NCBI GenBank assembly: GCA_036925085.1
Contig: JAUPFP010000013.1
Location: 1,923,001-1,987,000 of the forward strand
Source of the DNA: Brachycybe producta
Taxonomy: Eukaryota > Arthropoda > Diplopoda > Playtdesmida > Andrognathidae
DNA: 64,000 nucleotides
Direction of reading: 5' to 3'
Under the pieces are notes generated by a model. It made no database searches. It saw only the letters and a list, made by a program, of their open reading frames with translations, and had not been told where the DNA came from. The position numbers and the translations under genes were made by a program. Positions 1 to 13,370 of the stretch are shown here, piece after piece. Position 1 is the first letter of the stretch, and every line of letters begins with the position of its first letter.

Positions 1-83
1 CTTGCTTTCTGGCAACCTTTTTCTATTTTGTTGGTATAATTTATTTTTACACAATGTAATATTATTGTTGTTGTTTTTTCTAG

Positions 84-192
84 ATGTTCTTGCTTAAGTT
101 ATTTTGCCACCAAACATCACTCTCATCGTTTAGTTTTTTATGCATTTTATTGTGCATTTCAACATCTTTAACGACAGCAACCGTTCAACTAG
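84..192 (+). other. First coding exon with signal peptide of the CBM14 gene
   Basis: The 109-nt exon lies between the acceptor TTTTTTCTAG (ends 83) and donor GTATGT (193). It encodes 36 residues plus one base, ending in G, which completes GAT (Asp) with the first two bases of the exon at 629. The peptide has one Lys near the N terminus, a Leu/Cys/Ile/Phe-rich core and a small polar end (TSLTTA), a typical secretory signal. It is too short to stand out as an ORF. An internal Met within a longer protein is possible but less likely, given the signal peptide. Confidence 0.8.
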
Positions 193-3100
193 GTATGTTT
201 TTGTATTCATGTTAATCATGTCAAATTGCAAAAAAAAAGTCATTGGGCGCATTCGGAAACAAAAGAAGAACCTAATATCTATCTTTAAAGAAAACAGAAA
301 AGTAGCAATCGGAAACAAAATAAAGCACATTTGGAAATTCTTTTTTTTTAAAAGAAATATCTAAAAGGTGGAGCAATCACCTTTCTATATCTTTACAACT
401 TAAAGAAATAGACTTTAAGCTTCCGATGGTGCCCAGTATTACCACGGTATATAAATCTACAGCAGTGCGAATCCCTTTCTTTTATGTTGTTAAAGTGTTA
501 TAAACATGTTTTAAAAATGGCGTCAAACGTTAACACTGGCCCACCATTTTGAAAACATGAGACGCGCACATGTGCCAGCCACCTACCTTACTGGCTATTT
601 CTTATCCATTTTCATTTTCATTTTCTAGATACTTTTGTTGGTCGTAAAGGTGGCACTTTTCAATGTGGCAAAGATGGTTTCTTTCGCGATCCCTTCAATT
701 GCACCATCTTTTACCGTTGTGCCGACATAACGGGGGATGCGATGAGATATCAAATGTTTCGGTTCGATTGTCCGGCCGGAACGGGATACGATGAAGATAT
801 TGAAAGTTGCAATCATCCTGCCGAAATTCCAAGTTGTAATAATCTGAGAAGTGGAATTAAACTTCGTAGTGGTCCATATGGAGTTGCTGTACCTGGTAGC
901 AGACCAGCACCTATTTTAAGAGGTTTGTTTGTTGTGTTTGATTTACAGTGGAAACCGTTTAACACGAAATGGAAGGGTTCGGTAAAATTTTTTTCGCGTT
1001 GCTATTTGTATGCTATTCTAAGAGACGGGACGGAAATTATGGTTTATGTTATTCTATTTCGTGTTAAACGGTTTTAACTAAATTTCGTTCCGACTTTAAA
1101 CAAGAAAATCTCTTCAACCAAAAATTTGCAAGATTTGCAATGTAAACGTTTTTTTCAGAAGCCACATAAAGTTGACTTTAATGGCAAAACTTAATAGGAT
1201 GCGTTTTGAAAAATAATTTCAAAAAAGAAAAATTAAAAGTAAACCTGGATTTGATGACTGGTGAATTCCAAAAATTAAATGTAAAAGAAGATTTAGAAAT
1301 AAGCATTTTTTTTAAAAAAAATTGCTTAGAAAATCAGCGATTTATAAATCATCTTAATGTTGGTTCTGAACAAAAGTTTACTGTTATTTTATACAATTAA
1401 ACTTCTACTGTTGAGTCATCGTAACCATAGCAATTTACATTTTATGTAGTTGGAGGTTCGGACCAAGTCCCGGCCGTGATCGTTTCTCCAGAAGTTGCCA
1501 ACCAACGATGTCAACAACCAGGATTGTTTCGAAGCCCCGAAGATTGCCGTCGATTTTATATTTGCGTCGACGTCTTTGGCAACAGAACTATGTTCCAAAT
1601 GTGCGAATATCCATGTCCGGATGGCACAGTTTTTAGCAGTGTCTCTCAGTTATGTATGGATCCCGCTAAAGCAGAACCTTGCGAAATTGTAACGACGCTG
1701 CCACCGACAACAAGTCCGCCCGGACCCGGACCTCAACCATCGACGGCAAATCCCGATCCTGTGATCACTCTTTGGCCTCAACCGACTACATCGGAAGGAG
1801 AAATAGGTAGTACAGGCACAACTCCTTCTCCGCCAGTTTCTCCTATTCCAGATGGTGGATTCCGTTGTACAAGAAACGGTTACTTTAGACATCCATTGGA
1901 TTGCAGTCGATACTTTCAATGTTCCAATATCACAGAGGATGGACACGTTTACGAGAGATATGAATTCGTTTGCGGTGGTGGCACTGTCTTCGACGAGTCC
2001 ATCAGTGTCTGTAATCATCCATCAAACGTTCCAGGTTGCGAGAATTCGGGTGCAACATCTCTGATACCACCAACTGCAGAACCGTCCATAACCGTTCCAT
2101 CTACACTTCCAACATCGACATCGCGTCCAACACCATCACCGGGTGGACCTTTTGTTCCTTTACCGCCTGGAGCAAGTGGAAACCTACCTTGCAGTCAGGA
2201 AGGATTTCATCGTCATCCACAAAACTGTTCGATTTTTATTCGCTGCGTTAATGCTAGCAGTGAATCAAAACCGAATCATTTTATAAAACACGAGTTTGCT
2301 TGTGCTCACGGAACGGTTTTTGATTCGGCACTTAATGTTTGTAATTATCCCGAGGCAGTACCTGGTTGTGGAGGGTCTGGGGTCACATCACCAACGGGTC
2401 CTACTCATCCTCCAACTCTTCCAACGCATCCACCGACACAGCCAACTCATCCTCCGACACTTCCAACAGTGCCAACACATCCACCAACTCAGCCGACACT
2501 TCCCCCAACTCAGCCCACACATCCACCAACTCAACCGACACATCCACCAACTCAACCAACACTTCCACCAACTCACCCAACCAATCCACCTCCAGTAACA
2601 TCAGGTCTCGAAGGTGGTTCTTCGACAATAACAGTTCCAACATCTCCCGGTGGAGATATTGTAACTCATCCACCAATTGTCGTTGAACCAGATAGTGACA
2701 GTCCACCATGCACAGAACCTGGTTACTTCAGACATCCGAATAACTGTTCTCGTTTTATTCGTTGCGTCAATACCACCGCAACCGGAAACTATATTAAACA
2801 TGAATTTATTTGTGGTGGTGGATCTGTCTTTGATGAATCCATCAATGTTTGTAACCATCCTGATGCTGTGCCTGGCTGTGGAGGCTCCATCGTAAATCCA
2901 CAACCAACGCACCCGCCGCACCCACAAACTTTACCAACTGTATCTCCGCTTCCTCAGACATTGCCGACCGAACCACCGCAACCACAACCTTCGCCGACAC
3001 AACCGCCACAGACGTTACCAACTGAACCGACACATCCACAGACGCTGCCAACTCAGCCGCCTACCTTGCCAACAGAACCAACGCATCCGCCTACGTTACC

Positions 3101-5999
3101 AACAGTACCAACGCATCCGCCTACGTTACCAACAGTACCAACGCATCCGCCGACGGTACCGACGCATCCGCCTACGTTACCGACAGTACCGACGCATCCG
3201 CCTACGTTACCGACAGTACCGACGCATCCGCCTACGTTACCGACAGTACCGACGCATCCGCCTACGTTACCAACAGTACCGACGCATCCGCCTACGTTAC
3301 CAACGGAACCGACGCATCCATCTTCATTACCAACGCATCCGCCGACTCTACCATCTGTAACTGTCACCGTTGACCAAGGTCCACCCTGCAACCGTGTCGG
3401 TTACTTCCGTCATCCAAGCGACTGCACCCGTTTCTATCGTTGTACAAATCTTACAGAAGATCATTCCGTATTTCAAAAAACTGAATTCTTATGTGGAGAA
3501 GGTTCCGTGTTCGATGAATCAACTAGTGTCTGCAATCATCCAGATAATGTTCCCGGTTGCGAGCATGTAACAACCGCTGTTCCACCTGTTGTCACTGGAG
3601 GAAGTAGCGAATCCTCAGCTGTTCTTCCTGGAGGCAGTTCTTCTGTGGCACCTGTATCTCCTGATGGTTCTTCCACCGTTCCCAGCGTTGTTTCACCAGT
3701 GCCAACTGAAGCTTTAACAAGTAAACCAGTAACTTTGCCTCCTCTTCCTGTTACAGCAACTTCAACAGGTGGTCCCGGATCTTCCTCGCCACTTCCACCA
3801 TGGATCACATCTTTACCTCCAGAAGTGTCATCTGAAATTCCAACGGTCGTAACTACTTCTCCGGGAGGAGGTGATGGGTCTTCTACACTTTCTCCAGTAA
3901 CGACGGTGTCTCCAGGAAGTGAAGGATCAACTTCATCATCACTTGCTCCAGTCACAACTCCAGAAGCACACGGATCATCCTCGTTATCTCCTTTACCTGT
4001 AACACCACAGCCTCCTATTAGTGGTCCACACTGTTACCAGGATGGTTTTATTCGACATCCAACCAATTGTAGCATATTTTATCGTTGTGTAAATGCATCT
4101 GCTGATGGTAGCAAGTTTATTCGTCATGAGTTTAGTTGTGGACAAGGAACGGTGTTTGATCTGTCACTCAATGTCTGTAATTATCCGAATGCAGTACCGG
4201 AATGTGGTGGAGGTCAAGGTGTCACGCACCCTCCAAGTGGTGGAAGCAGTTCTGTGCCACCTGTGACTCATTCTCCAGTTCCACCTGTAACACAGTCTCC
4301 TGTTCCTACGACACCATCGGTCGGAACGACTTCGGGATCGAGTTCACCACTCCCTCCACAGCCAACACCTCCAGAAGGCTCTTCGTCATCGTTATCTCCG
4401 GATGTCACGACAAGTTATCCTCCGACTCCGTCGCCACATCCTTCGACACCTTCTCCTCCGTTGACTGTCGTACCAGGTGGAGTTTCTACTGTGACCCCAG
4501 CACCAGGAGGTGCCATAACAATAATACCATTACCTGATGGAAGCGGAAGTGACCTTAAGTGCATCAAGGATGGCTTTTTCCGTGATCCACAGAATTGTGG
4601 TCATTTCTATAGATGTATAGAAGTTAAGGACGAGAACAACGTAACCACATCTATAAACAAAATCGAATTTATTTGTGGTTCTGGAACTGCTTTTGATGAA
4701 TCGATTCTTGTTTGTAATCACCCATCGGCTGTTCCTGGCTGTGAAGACTATGTCCAAGTTACTACTCCATGTTCAAGCACTGAATTATCTGGCTCAGGTT
4801 CCACAGTACCTTCAGGAAGCAGCTCCCCATTGCCTCCAGACAGTAGCTCCCCATTGCCCCCAGTCAGTAGCTCCCCATTGCCCCCAGTCAGTAGCTCCCC
4901 ATTGCCCCCAGTCAGTAGCTCCCCAGTGCCCCCAGTCAGTAGCTCCCCAGTGCCCCCAGTCAGTAGCTCCCCACTGCCGCCGGTCAGTAGCTCTGAAGTG
5001 CCTCCAGTCAGTAGCTCCACATCAGGAGAAGTCCGTCCTCCTCCCACTGCTGGTGAATTGGTTACTACTGTGGTTGACCAACTTTCTACCACTAGCAGTC
5101 CAGTATCTCACATTACGACATTACCACCCGGTAGTACATCACCAGCTGTTACACAGCCACCAGTTAGTTCGTCATCATCATCTCCTGGATCTTCAACACC
5201 TTCATCAGGCGGAAGTGTATCGACGTTGCAACCTCTTCCTCCGGTGTACCCTTGTCAAGCAGAGGGACTTATTAAGCACCCATCCGATTGCTCTAAATTC
5301 GTTCGGTGTGTCGATTTGACAGGAGTAAATAAAAGCTTCGAGGCCATCGTTTTTGACTGTCCAGTTGGAACCCTATTTGATGTAAACATTGGCGTTTGCA
5401 ACCATGCCCATTTAGTTCACTGTGTTGCTGGACCACCTCCTGTCAGTAGTTCCATTTCGCCAGCAACTTCAACATCTTCGAGCACTTCTGAAGGTACTCA
5501 AAGTAGCACATCGAGTCCACTTATTCCCACAGTAGCCACAAGTCCAGGAGATATCGATGGAAGCAGTAGTTCGAGTTCTGTAGTTCCACCGGTACCAACT
5601 AGTCCAGATGTAGGTGGCAGTAGCAGTACTGGCGCTGTCACAAATCCTACGACATTTTCTCTTCCAATGACAACCATCACTAGCACAGCAGAACCTGCAG
5701 TAACCGTACCACATCCTGGCCAATTTGTCTGTGTGTCATCTGGTAAATTTAAACATGATTCAGACTGCAATAAATTCTATTTGTGTCAGGATCTGTTGGG
5801 TGATGGCCACCATTTCCACAAATGCGAAGTTGTCTGTCCTTCGGGCACCATCTTCGATCCTATCAGTGGCATCTGTGTCCTCAGTGCAGGACCTAACCTT
5901 TGCTCACCTGCAGTTGTCCCTGCGCTTGCCTTCTACAACACTGTACCTCCTCATTTTAAGTTCTTGATTGATTCTCGATTACATGCAAAAACAAAATGA
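84..5999 (+). CDS. Secreted mucin-like protein with ten CBM14 (Peritrophin-A) chitin-binding domains
   Basis: Three coding exons, 84-192, 629-922 and 1450-5999, join in frame (4953 nt, 1650 aa); both introns are GT-AG (GTATGT, GTTTGT donors). The start ATG at 84 is the first base after an acceptor, so the 5' UTR lies in an exon left of the window. Exon 1 encodes a hydrophobic signal peptide (core FSFLCILLC). Ten six-cysteine CBM14 domains follow, from first to last Cys: 664-837, 1509-1682, 1866-2039, 2190-2369, 2709-2879, 3387-3560, 4032-4205, 4560-4742, 5253-5423, 5730-5903, most with the signature G(Y/F)xRHPxxCxxFxRC and C-x-GTVFD. Linkers are Thr/Pro or Ser/Pro-rich and mucin-like. No transmembrane segment is seen after the last domain. 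From family knowledge it should bind chitin in cuticle or peritrophic matrix; the tissue is unknown. Insect intestinal mucin-like or cuticular proteins are the nearest architectures. No single orthologue can be named. Confidence 0.9.
2398..2597 (+). repeat. Coding Thr/Pro tandem repeat (PTHPPTLPT type), first block
   Basis: Within the CBM14 gene, between domains 4 and 5. Short imperfect units encode PTHPPT(L/Q)PT-like peptides. Such linkers are commonly O-glycosylated in mucins. Units vary at third positions and by T/Q/V swaps. Confidence 0.85.
2895..3354 (+). repeat. Coding 30-bp minisatellite (PTVPTHPPTL units)
   Basis: Between CBM14 domains 5 and 6. From about 3066 the DNA is near-identical 30-bp units (ACGCATCCGCCTACGTTACC core) encoding PTVPTHPPTL, with flanking diverged units. 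High identity suggests recent expansion and probable length polymorphism. Confidence 0.9.
4812..5025 (+). repeat. Coding 24-bp minisatellite (SSSPLPPV units)
   Basis: Between CBM14 domains 8 and 9. About eight near-identical 24-bp units (AGTAGCTCCCCATTGCCCCC core) encode SSSP(L/V)PPV. The repeat family differs from the Thr/Pro block, so the two linkers expanded independently. Confidence 0.9.
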
Positions 6000-6660
6000 A
6001 ATGTTTGGTGATGGGTCATAAATGGTTTTAAAACAAATGAAAAAAGCCTACATGAGCTGGTGAAGGAGTTTGGGGTTCATTTTTATGCAGTCTTTTCTGT
6101 CTGCCCTTGGTTTTTTCTTTCTTGGAGTATTGGGGTACTATGATTTTTCATTGTTTTTTTATACATGAAGCATTACTTTCGAAACACACAGAAATTGATT
6201 TCTTTTGAAGTTCCACTGTTTTATTTATCTAATTGGAACCTACGAAATGAGTTGCTGCATCACCAAAGTAAATTCACTGGCAAGAGTTGCTCTAAACATA
6301 ATTATTTATACTTTGCATATTTGAAATATGCAGGAAAGTTTGCAGTTATTGTATTGGTGTGATTTATTATGTACAGAATTAATAATAATAATACAACGTG
6401 CCAAAAATTAAAAAGAAATTGATGCAGGCCATTAATTCAATCAATTGTAGATGCAAGCCTTGTCACCTCCGTGTTTATCTCGTAAAAGACTTTTCAACGA
6501 AAGCATTGTTTTTTTTGTTTTGTTTTATTGTCTGCCCGTGAATACGTGTGGATTTTTAATAAAAATGGTTTTGAACTCAAATGTCTTTGTTTTTGTTTTA
6601 TTGTCTGCCCGTGAATACGTGTGGATTTTTAATAAAAATGGTTTTGAACTCAAATAAATG
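6000..6660 (+). terminator. 3' UTR and candidate poly(A) region of the CBM14 gene, with tandem duplication
   Basis: AATAAA hexamers occur at 6558, 6631 and 6653, each followed by T/GT-rich sequence (TGTCTTTGTTTTTG). The first two lie in a direct tandem duplication with a 73-bp period (unit anchors at 6528 and 6601). Which site is used cannot be told from the sequence. Confidence 0.45.
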
Positions 6661-6898
6661 TCTTTGTTTTTGTTTTTTTTCTTACAAAATAATTTTAGTT
6701 ATAAACTTATGTGTGGTTTCAATCACGAGGTTTAAACTGATTTCATTTAATAAGACGAGTCTTAAAACTGTCTTGACTTTAAGGCACCCCTAAACTTGTT
6801 TAATTTTATCTTAAAATTTAAAACACTAATGGTACCCTAGAGTGTCCCATCACCCCCAATTGGTAATAATGCATTATTGTAATAATTTATGTTAAAAA

Positions 6899-9332
6899 TT
6901 ATGCTTGAACTTGAACTTCCAACGATGATGTGTTGTCCATTGCATTCTCAACTGACAAAGGTTTTTTACTTGCATAATTCAAAGTATAACTCTTTTCTAG
7001 ACCATGACCTATTATTTCTAGACGATCAGATAACATGTGGACAGTACTGAAAGATGCTTGATCAGGACTGGCTTCAATGATTCCAGCAAATGTAACATGG
7101 TGAATACCTATCAAAAATACAAAACATAACCATTACATGTCAATATACTTTATGACAAACCTATTAAAACTCGTTATTGGGACAAATTTCTTCTTAAGTA
7201 ATTAATTACAATTACTAATTAGAAAACTGAAAAACAAATTAATTAGAAATCAGATGATAGAGTAATAGTACCATAAAGAAAGATATGCGTAGGAATAGTT
7301 AATTGAAATTCCGAGTAGTTTGAGAATAATAAATTATGATAGTTTGAAATTGGAAAATAAAGATAAATTTAAAAAAAAGTAATTACAATTATACAGTTTC
7401 AAAGTAATGTGGTGAATTACTAATTAAAGTACACGTAGTTGATTACTTTTGGCAAATGACTTCCAAACAATCTTGAAAATATACCATGATTATCCATTGC
7501 GTAACCAGTGTCATGAAGATGACCAGCTAGATAGGCAATCACACAGTTGTGTTGATGTAAAACTTTAAGGACGTCACTGTAGTTCCATACAATGCACGTT
7601 GGACTGCTACTCTCGGGACACACGGGAATATGTCCTGCTCAAGAAAACATGCACAAAACATAGAAAAAACACGATTCAGTACATATGAATATGAATATAA
7701 ATAATGCAAATTAATCGAATAACTTGAGTTTTTCAACAAAAAAATATATAGTAGCACAGTGATGTTTCCAATCTTGCCTGAAAACGTTATTCTCCATTAG
7801 AATTAAGCACAAACATCAGTTCATTCTTCAGTAGTCACATTTTTTTTTTGTATTTCCACAAAACATTTGCTTGAAAAATGATTTTATGCAATTGACAAAA
7901 ATACATTTGTCATTACTGCAAATGTATGGAAGAAATCTCTTCTTAAAAATATAGCTGTGCACGTTTGTTTGTAATAGTGCAAAAATCTTCAAATGTCTAC
8001 GAAGTGGACGTAGTACTGGATAGATTGATGGTGGACATCGAAAACGCTTCAAGAAGGGTTTTTTTGCATTCGATTCCCTGAAATGAATCAAAAGTGAAAC
8101 TTTTAATCAGTTGATGTTTTTCTCTGCTTATATTGACACCAATAAGGTATGACACACAAAAGATTATCTGAAAGTGAAACTCAGAAATAAATGTTTTAAA
8201 ATATGTGCAATTTTTTTTTTTACTTTCTCGGAAGACAATTCAAAAATTGTCATACTGATGTTAAAACATACCACATATAATGACTTTCTGTCCATTCTGT
8301 TCAGCAGTTTGCAATTGATTATTCAACCATTCGAGTTGCTCTTTTCCGATAGCACCGTTGTAGGCCACGTAGCGTTTATCAATACCTTCTAAGTGATCGT
8401 CATAATCCCACTTCATCTATAGATAAGAATCAAACATTAGTTCATTCTAAATTGTGAATGACACTCGACATACGCAGGTTTCAGTTTCAGTTTGTTATGT
8501 CTTACCATGTCTTCAGTCGTATGAAATTTACTCAAGAAGTTCTTGACCTTTAAATATGTTGGGTTTTCTCGATCGTAGTTTGGAAGGCAGATTTCAAAAC
8601 AGTCGAGGACAATGACAACTAAGTCGGCCACCGGACTGAATTTGTAATAAGCCAATTGTAGGAGTTCCACATCGCGCTGCATGTCACCAGGTAAACTATT
8701 CGTATCATTTTTATTTTTTAACATGTCAAAGTATTGCGCTAATTGGTTGCGATTGAAATTGTCTAGTTCGTGGTTTCCGAGAACGTGATGAGTAGGAATG
8801 TGATGGAATTCATTGAAAATACTAAGAGTTTTACGAGCAGCCGCATCTGGATCTAAATCCATACTTCGATTGCAGCAATCGAAAAGGTCTCCTAGCTGAA
8901 CTGCGAAGTGTATCGAGTGCTTTTCTCGTTCCCAAGTCTCGAAAGCCTTTCGTATCTGCAAAATTAAAACACACGACACATTAGACCCCATATTCAGAGC
9001 TGTGAACAGGCAACCCTATGTAATTTCCAAGGGGCGCCAAACAAAATAAAGCCATTAAAATATACGTCTAAAAACTATCGAATTGAATTCCTGTACCTAC
9101 GCCTAAGCAAAATTCACAAAAAAAAACTCCCATAAAAACCTGATTTATGCATTACATAGATGGCATGATATTTTTAACCGTGTAATCAATAAAAATTAAT
9201 GCTACTTACATGGTTCAAAGAGTTGCGATAATAGCGAACTTTATCTGCACTATACCAACTAGGACAGTCGTCTCTGTCGGCATATTGGACATCAGTGAGA
9301 ACTCCAAAGGACACCAATGGTTTGGAAGACAT
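6899..9332 (-). CDS. ADPRM: Manganese-dependent ADP-ribose/CDP-alcohol diphosphatase
   Basis: Five exons on the minus strand, 9332-9210, 8955-8506, 8416-8272, 7634-7485 and 7107-6899, join in frame (1077 nt, 358 aa; human ADPRM is of similar length). All introns are GT-AG. The calcineurin-like phosphoesterase motifs are in order: FGVLTDVQYAD (residues 9-19, metal-binding Asp/Gln), GDLFD (63-67), GNHE (101-104), GHIP, then AGHLHD. C-terminal GIIEASPDQASFSTVHM matches the conserved ADPRM tail. By family it hydrolyses ADP-ribose and CDP-alcohols in the cytosol, using Mn2+. The start is the first ATG of the exon. An acceptor at 9384-9385 places 9333-9383 as spliced 5' UTR, so a further upstream non-coding exon is expected. 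The gene is tail-to-tail with the CBM14 gene, with only a few hundred bases between their 3' ends. No broken or missing catalytic motif is seen. Confidence 0.93.
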
Positions 9333-9383
9333 TCTCGAGTTCCGAGCAAGTTTTAGGTTCAACTCTTCGCCTTTGGAGATGCC

Positions 9384-12300
9384 CTACGTAAACAATATGT
9401 ATTATTGATTTATCAGAAAATTGGTTCAGTTAACTCGAGGTTGTTTTTATACTAAATGTAATGAACTCTCAAATAATACACTTATAACATTGAACTTAAC
9501 GTTTTTTTTAGTTAAACTAAATATTTTTGCACATAAGCCAATCTCGAGTGCATTCTAAATAACATACACACATCGATTGAATTTAATCTTAACTCATTAA
9601 ATAGATTGCAAAATAATAACTGATTCGAACTAGTTACTTTCTAACTGGTCGAAAGGTTTCAAAATACAATTTGACAAATTGTGCTTTGAATTTTTTTAAA
9701 ACACAAAAAGAAAAAAAAAAAACGCGTAAAATATAATCAACTTTTTGAATATTTTCTAAATAAAAGAGAAAACAAAAATTTTAAATTTGAAGGTGCTTTT
9801 ATTTTAAAAAAAAAAAATTATTTAACCTTCAAAGCAAGTGTTGTGTCATTTAATAACTTAGGCATATAGATAGCATTGTCACAAAAGTAATAGTTAGAAC
9901 GTTTAATTAGCCATTTACTTGTTTCTCTCAACTTTCTCATTTTCTATTGCTTCATCATCTTCATTGTAATTAGCATCATGCTAAAGCTTTTTTAAATTTT
10001 TATTTTATTTTATGATGAACTTGTGCCAATTTTTGTTTCTTCTGCGCAGTGAAAATGTAACGACTTAAATCTCTGTACCGGTGTTTATTTTATCAAAAAA
10101 GCAATTTGAAGAATTTTTTTACCAAAATAAGGAAACTAAATAAAATATGTCACAATAATTGGCAAAGGTGAGCGATATAAATTTTTAAAATTCTATTAAT
10201 ATATTTCAGTAGTAAAATTTAAAATTAGTAAAGTAGTAAAGTTTAAAATTTAATTTGGTAATTTTAGCATGTAAAATAAACATTATTAATATTGAATTTA
10301 TGGATATTGTATAATTATACTAAAGAAGAAGTAGGCTAAACTAAACTACAGCTGCAAAGTACGGACACAATTAACTTCGCATTTGTGCACTAAACTACTT
10401 TTTCTACAGCATATTACATCTAGGCCAAGTAATAAACTAAATTTAGTTAACGAATGTAATGAAACTGCAAATAATGCTGGCAATTGCAACATGATAATTT
10501 GTTTCATTTGAAAACGTGTGTGAATTTTAAACTTTACTGATACAAAACGTTCATTAAATTAGAGCTACTCTGGATGCTGAATGCTGTCTTGTATACCAAC
10601 TCTAGATTGCTGCTTGATATATTTAAATCAAATGCATCATCACAATCATTTCTAATTGCTCCGATTGGTTTGCAGTTTAATACAACTTCCACCAAATTGG
10701 TTCCTCGTTTAAATAGCTCAATCAGCAATCTTGAGTTGACAGATTAATAATAAAGCACCATTCATTCCGTGAAAAATATGTACTTTGGTTGTGAAAACAT
10801 CATTGTGATCTAGTCGGTTAGATGAAATTTTCCTCCTAGTTCTACTTGTACTTGCCAAAATTCAAAAAAGAAACTTGGCACTTTAACTTTAACCTTAACC
10901 TTATGAGCAGGAGGTTACAACATAGAAAAACTGTTCACAGGTTGTGTTTCAGGGGTTAGCTGTGTTGAAATTCGACTGTTCCTTATTTAATTTGTTCTTT
11001 ATCTGTCCTCCTAGTTAAAATAGTATTTCCTTGTCAACCAAAATTATGTTTGGTCACAAGATTGCAATTGGCAAATGTGTACATGGAGGCTAAAAAGGTT
11101 CATTGGCATGGATTTTTACTGCTATTCTTATGCTATGACCAAAGTTACACAGGTTACTTGCTGCCGATTAGTGACGTCAAACGGTCTTGAATAAATTTAA
11201 AATGGGCTTCATCATTACCAAGGTTACCTGGCACAATAATGCCTGCACCACTCTCGTAACGTCACTCATTTTTTTAACGTTTCCGTCTTCTGTATTCTAA
11301 GTGTAGTTGGTCTGAGCATTACAAAATAAAATTTAATTTGAATTGGCAAACTACATGTATCTCTCTTTGTGTGCATGTATTGTTTTCTAATTATTTTCCA
11401 TTATTCACTTTGTATCACATGATCTCCACTGTCTTCTTCTTTTATTAATGTGGTAATCTTTTAAGTAGGTTACAAATTACATGTACATAATTTATATAAT
11501 TCAAACTTTTAAACCCCAGTCTTGCTGTACACCAAATTTAATGAATAAGAATCACTTTGAAAAACAAATATCTTAATGATATTTTTACAACAAAACATAA
11601 AACATAAAACAACAAATAATATTTATAAATTACAATCTTACCAATATGGCTACGCCTAGAGATGATGCTTTTAAATTTGTTAATTTTCCTTTCCTGTTTT
11701 TGTAGCCATTAAAGCGGATAGTGACCCTTTTCAATATTTTGTAAAATAAAAAATAAAAAACACAAATACTCTCTTAATATCTAGATATAGAGATAATATT
11801 GTTTACAATGCCGATTCAGTTTCACTCTTTATCTGTTTCTCTACAAACGTGTCTTATAACTCTTTTCTGATTCTGTGTGTTATTTTCCTAGTTATATTTT
11901 GAGTTGTTGCCAACATGATGACGTTTCATACTGCAGCTATATTTAAATTTTAAATCAATATTTCTAAGCAGCTTTGTCGTTCACTTACTAGAGGGAACCA
12001 CAGGGTCTAATAATTTTGTTGGTTGTATGTTGGCAGATCTTTATTTATGTTCTAATATAAAATTTAAAACAAATATGTTGTGTAAGCATTTTTAAAGATA
12101 CTGCATTTCATTTCATTAATTTATATTGTAATGGTAAATATGATGTTACATTGATGTAGCTACTGCACTGTAGCCCAGTTTAGGTGAAAACAGTTATTTT
12201 ATGACATAAGGCCTCCTATATTTACAAATCAATATGTCTTTTAACTAGTCCATAGCATAACCTCCTTATTTTAAGGACACACTCTGGCTATATTTTTACA

Positions 12301-13370
12301 AGATGTTCGCAAAAAAAACATAGACAATTAATATATTATTGTAATTACAGGAGTTTGCATTTTAAACACCTTGTAGGGCCTATTATTTGTTATTGTTTTG
12401 AAGAGGACAGAAATTACAGTATGTGTATTGTTTGTGTCAAACATTTCTTAGAGTAATACTTCATTGTGAGCAGACCCATATGTTGACTCACATGGTAGAG
12501 TCTTTATAACATCCAACCCAAAGAATAAAAATATTACATAAAGCAGAGAGGCGCCGAACTACACTTGTAACCATACCAACAGTGGAACATTTGTAGTTAT
12601 AACATTTATTGACTGGCATCATCGTAGTTTGAATATAGATTAGAGTTTCATCTGCAAAATGTTTGGTGGCTGCTTTGTTTTATTTTTTTTTTTTCATAAT
12701 CCGCATGCCAATTTGATAAAAAAAAAACGTTTTCAGACATATTTGGATGTTTATTAATACATTATTAAGCCATAAGTGATAAAACTTATTAGATTATAAT
12801 CAGAATTAACAGTTTGTAATTTATATTGACTGTGGATTTGGGCGAAAATTCAATGAAGAAAGAAAACTATTCATTTTGGCTTTTATATTTTAATTAACCA
12901 TGTTTTTGGTTATCTCGCATCAATTTTGCTTACTTCTTTTTCAGTAAGTTATTTTTAATTAATTTAAATTCTACCTGTGATGTTATTTGTATTTGTATAT
13001 GTTGCAATCAAATTTAAAACACAAGTTATTTGTGATTGGTTTAAAAATGTATGATTTGCGTGGTTGTGTAGTAGACACTATGCGTAAGCTTGAGCGTGTG
13101 TCACTCTTTGACCTTTTGCCTTAGATATGTCAGGTATTTAGGCTTACATATGAAAATTACTTGTATTGTAAGGTATTTTTTTTAAAGAGTGGGTTACGTT
13201 TTAGAATTTTTTTTTTTTTTGTAATTTTGCCACTCCTGTAAATTATAAAACAAATGATGAATTTAAGAGAGAAAAAAAGTGTGCTTGTGGGTGTTGTATT
13301 TTTAATCATCAAGGAACAGCCATTCATCCATCCAAACGTATAAAATCAAGTAACACTTTAAATATATATT
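9384..13370. other. Gene-free AT-rich stretch
   Basis: No exon-like open frame with splice sites or recognisable domain was found. It should contain the untranslated first exon or promoter of the ADPRM gene, but no element could be assigned. The only open frames are short and AT-biased. Confidence 0.5.

Noticed and set aside
742-1077. Open frame continuing past the CBM14 exon end at 922
   Set aside because: A good donor at 923 and exact phase continuity with 1450 show the extension is intron read-through.
3053-3391. Antisense open frame over the Thr/Pro minisatellite
   Set aside because: It is the mirror of a 30-bp repeat with no stop in any frame; a shadow of the CBM14 gene, like the other frames at 2388-2927, 3536-3955, 4675-5319 and 5469-5770.
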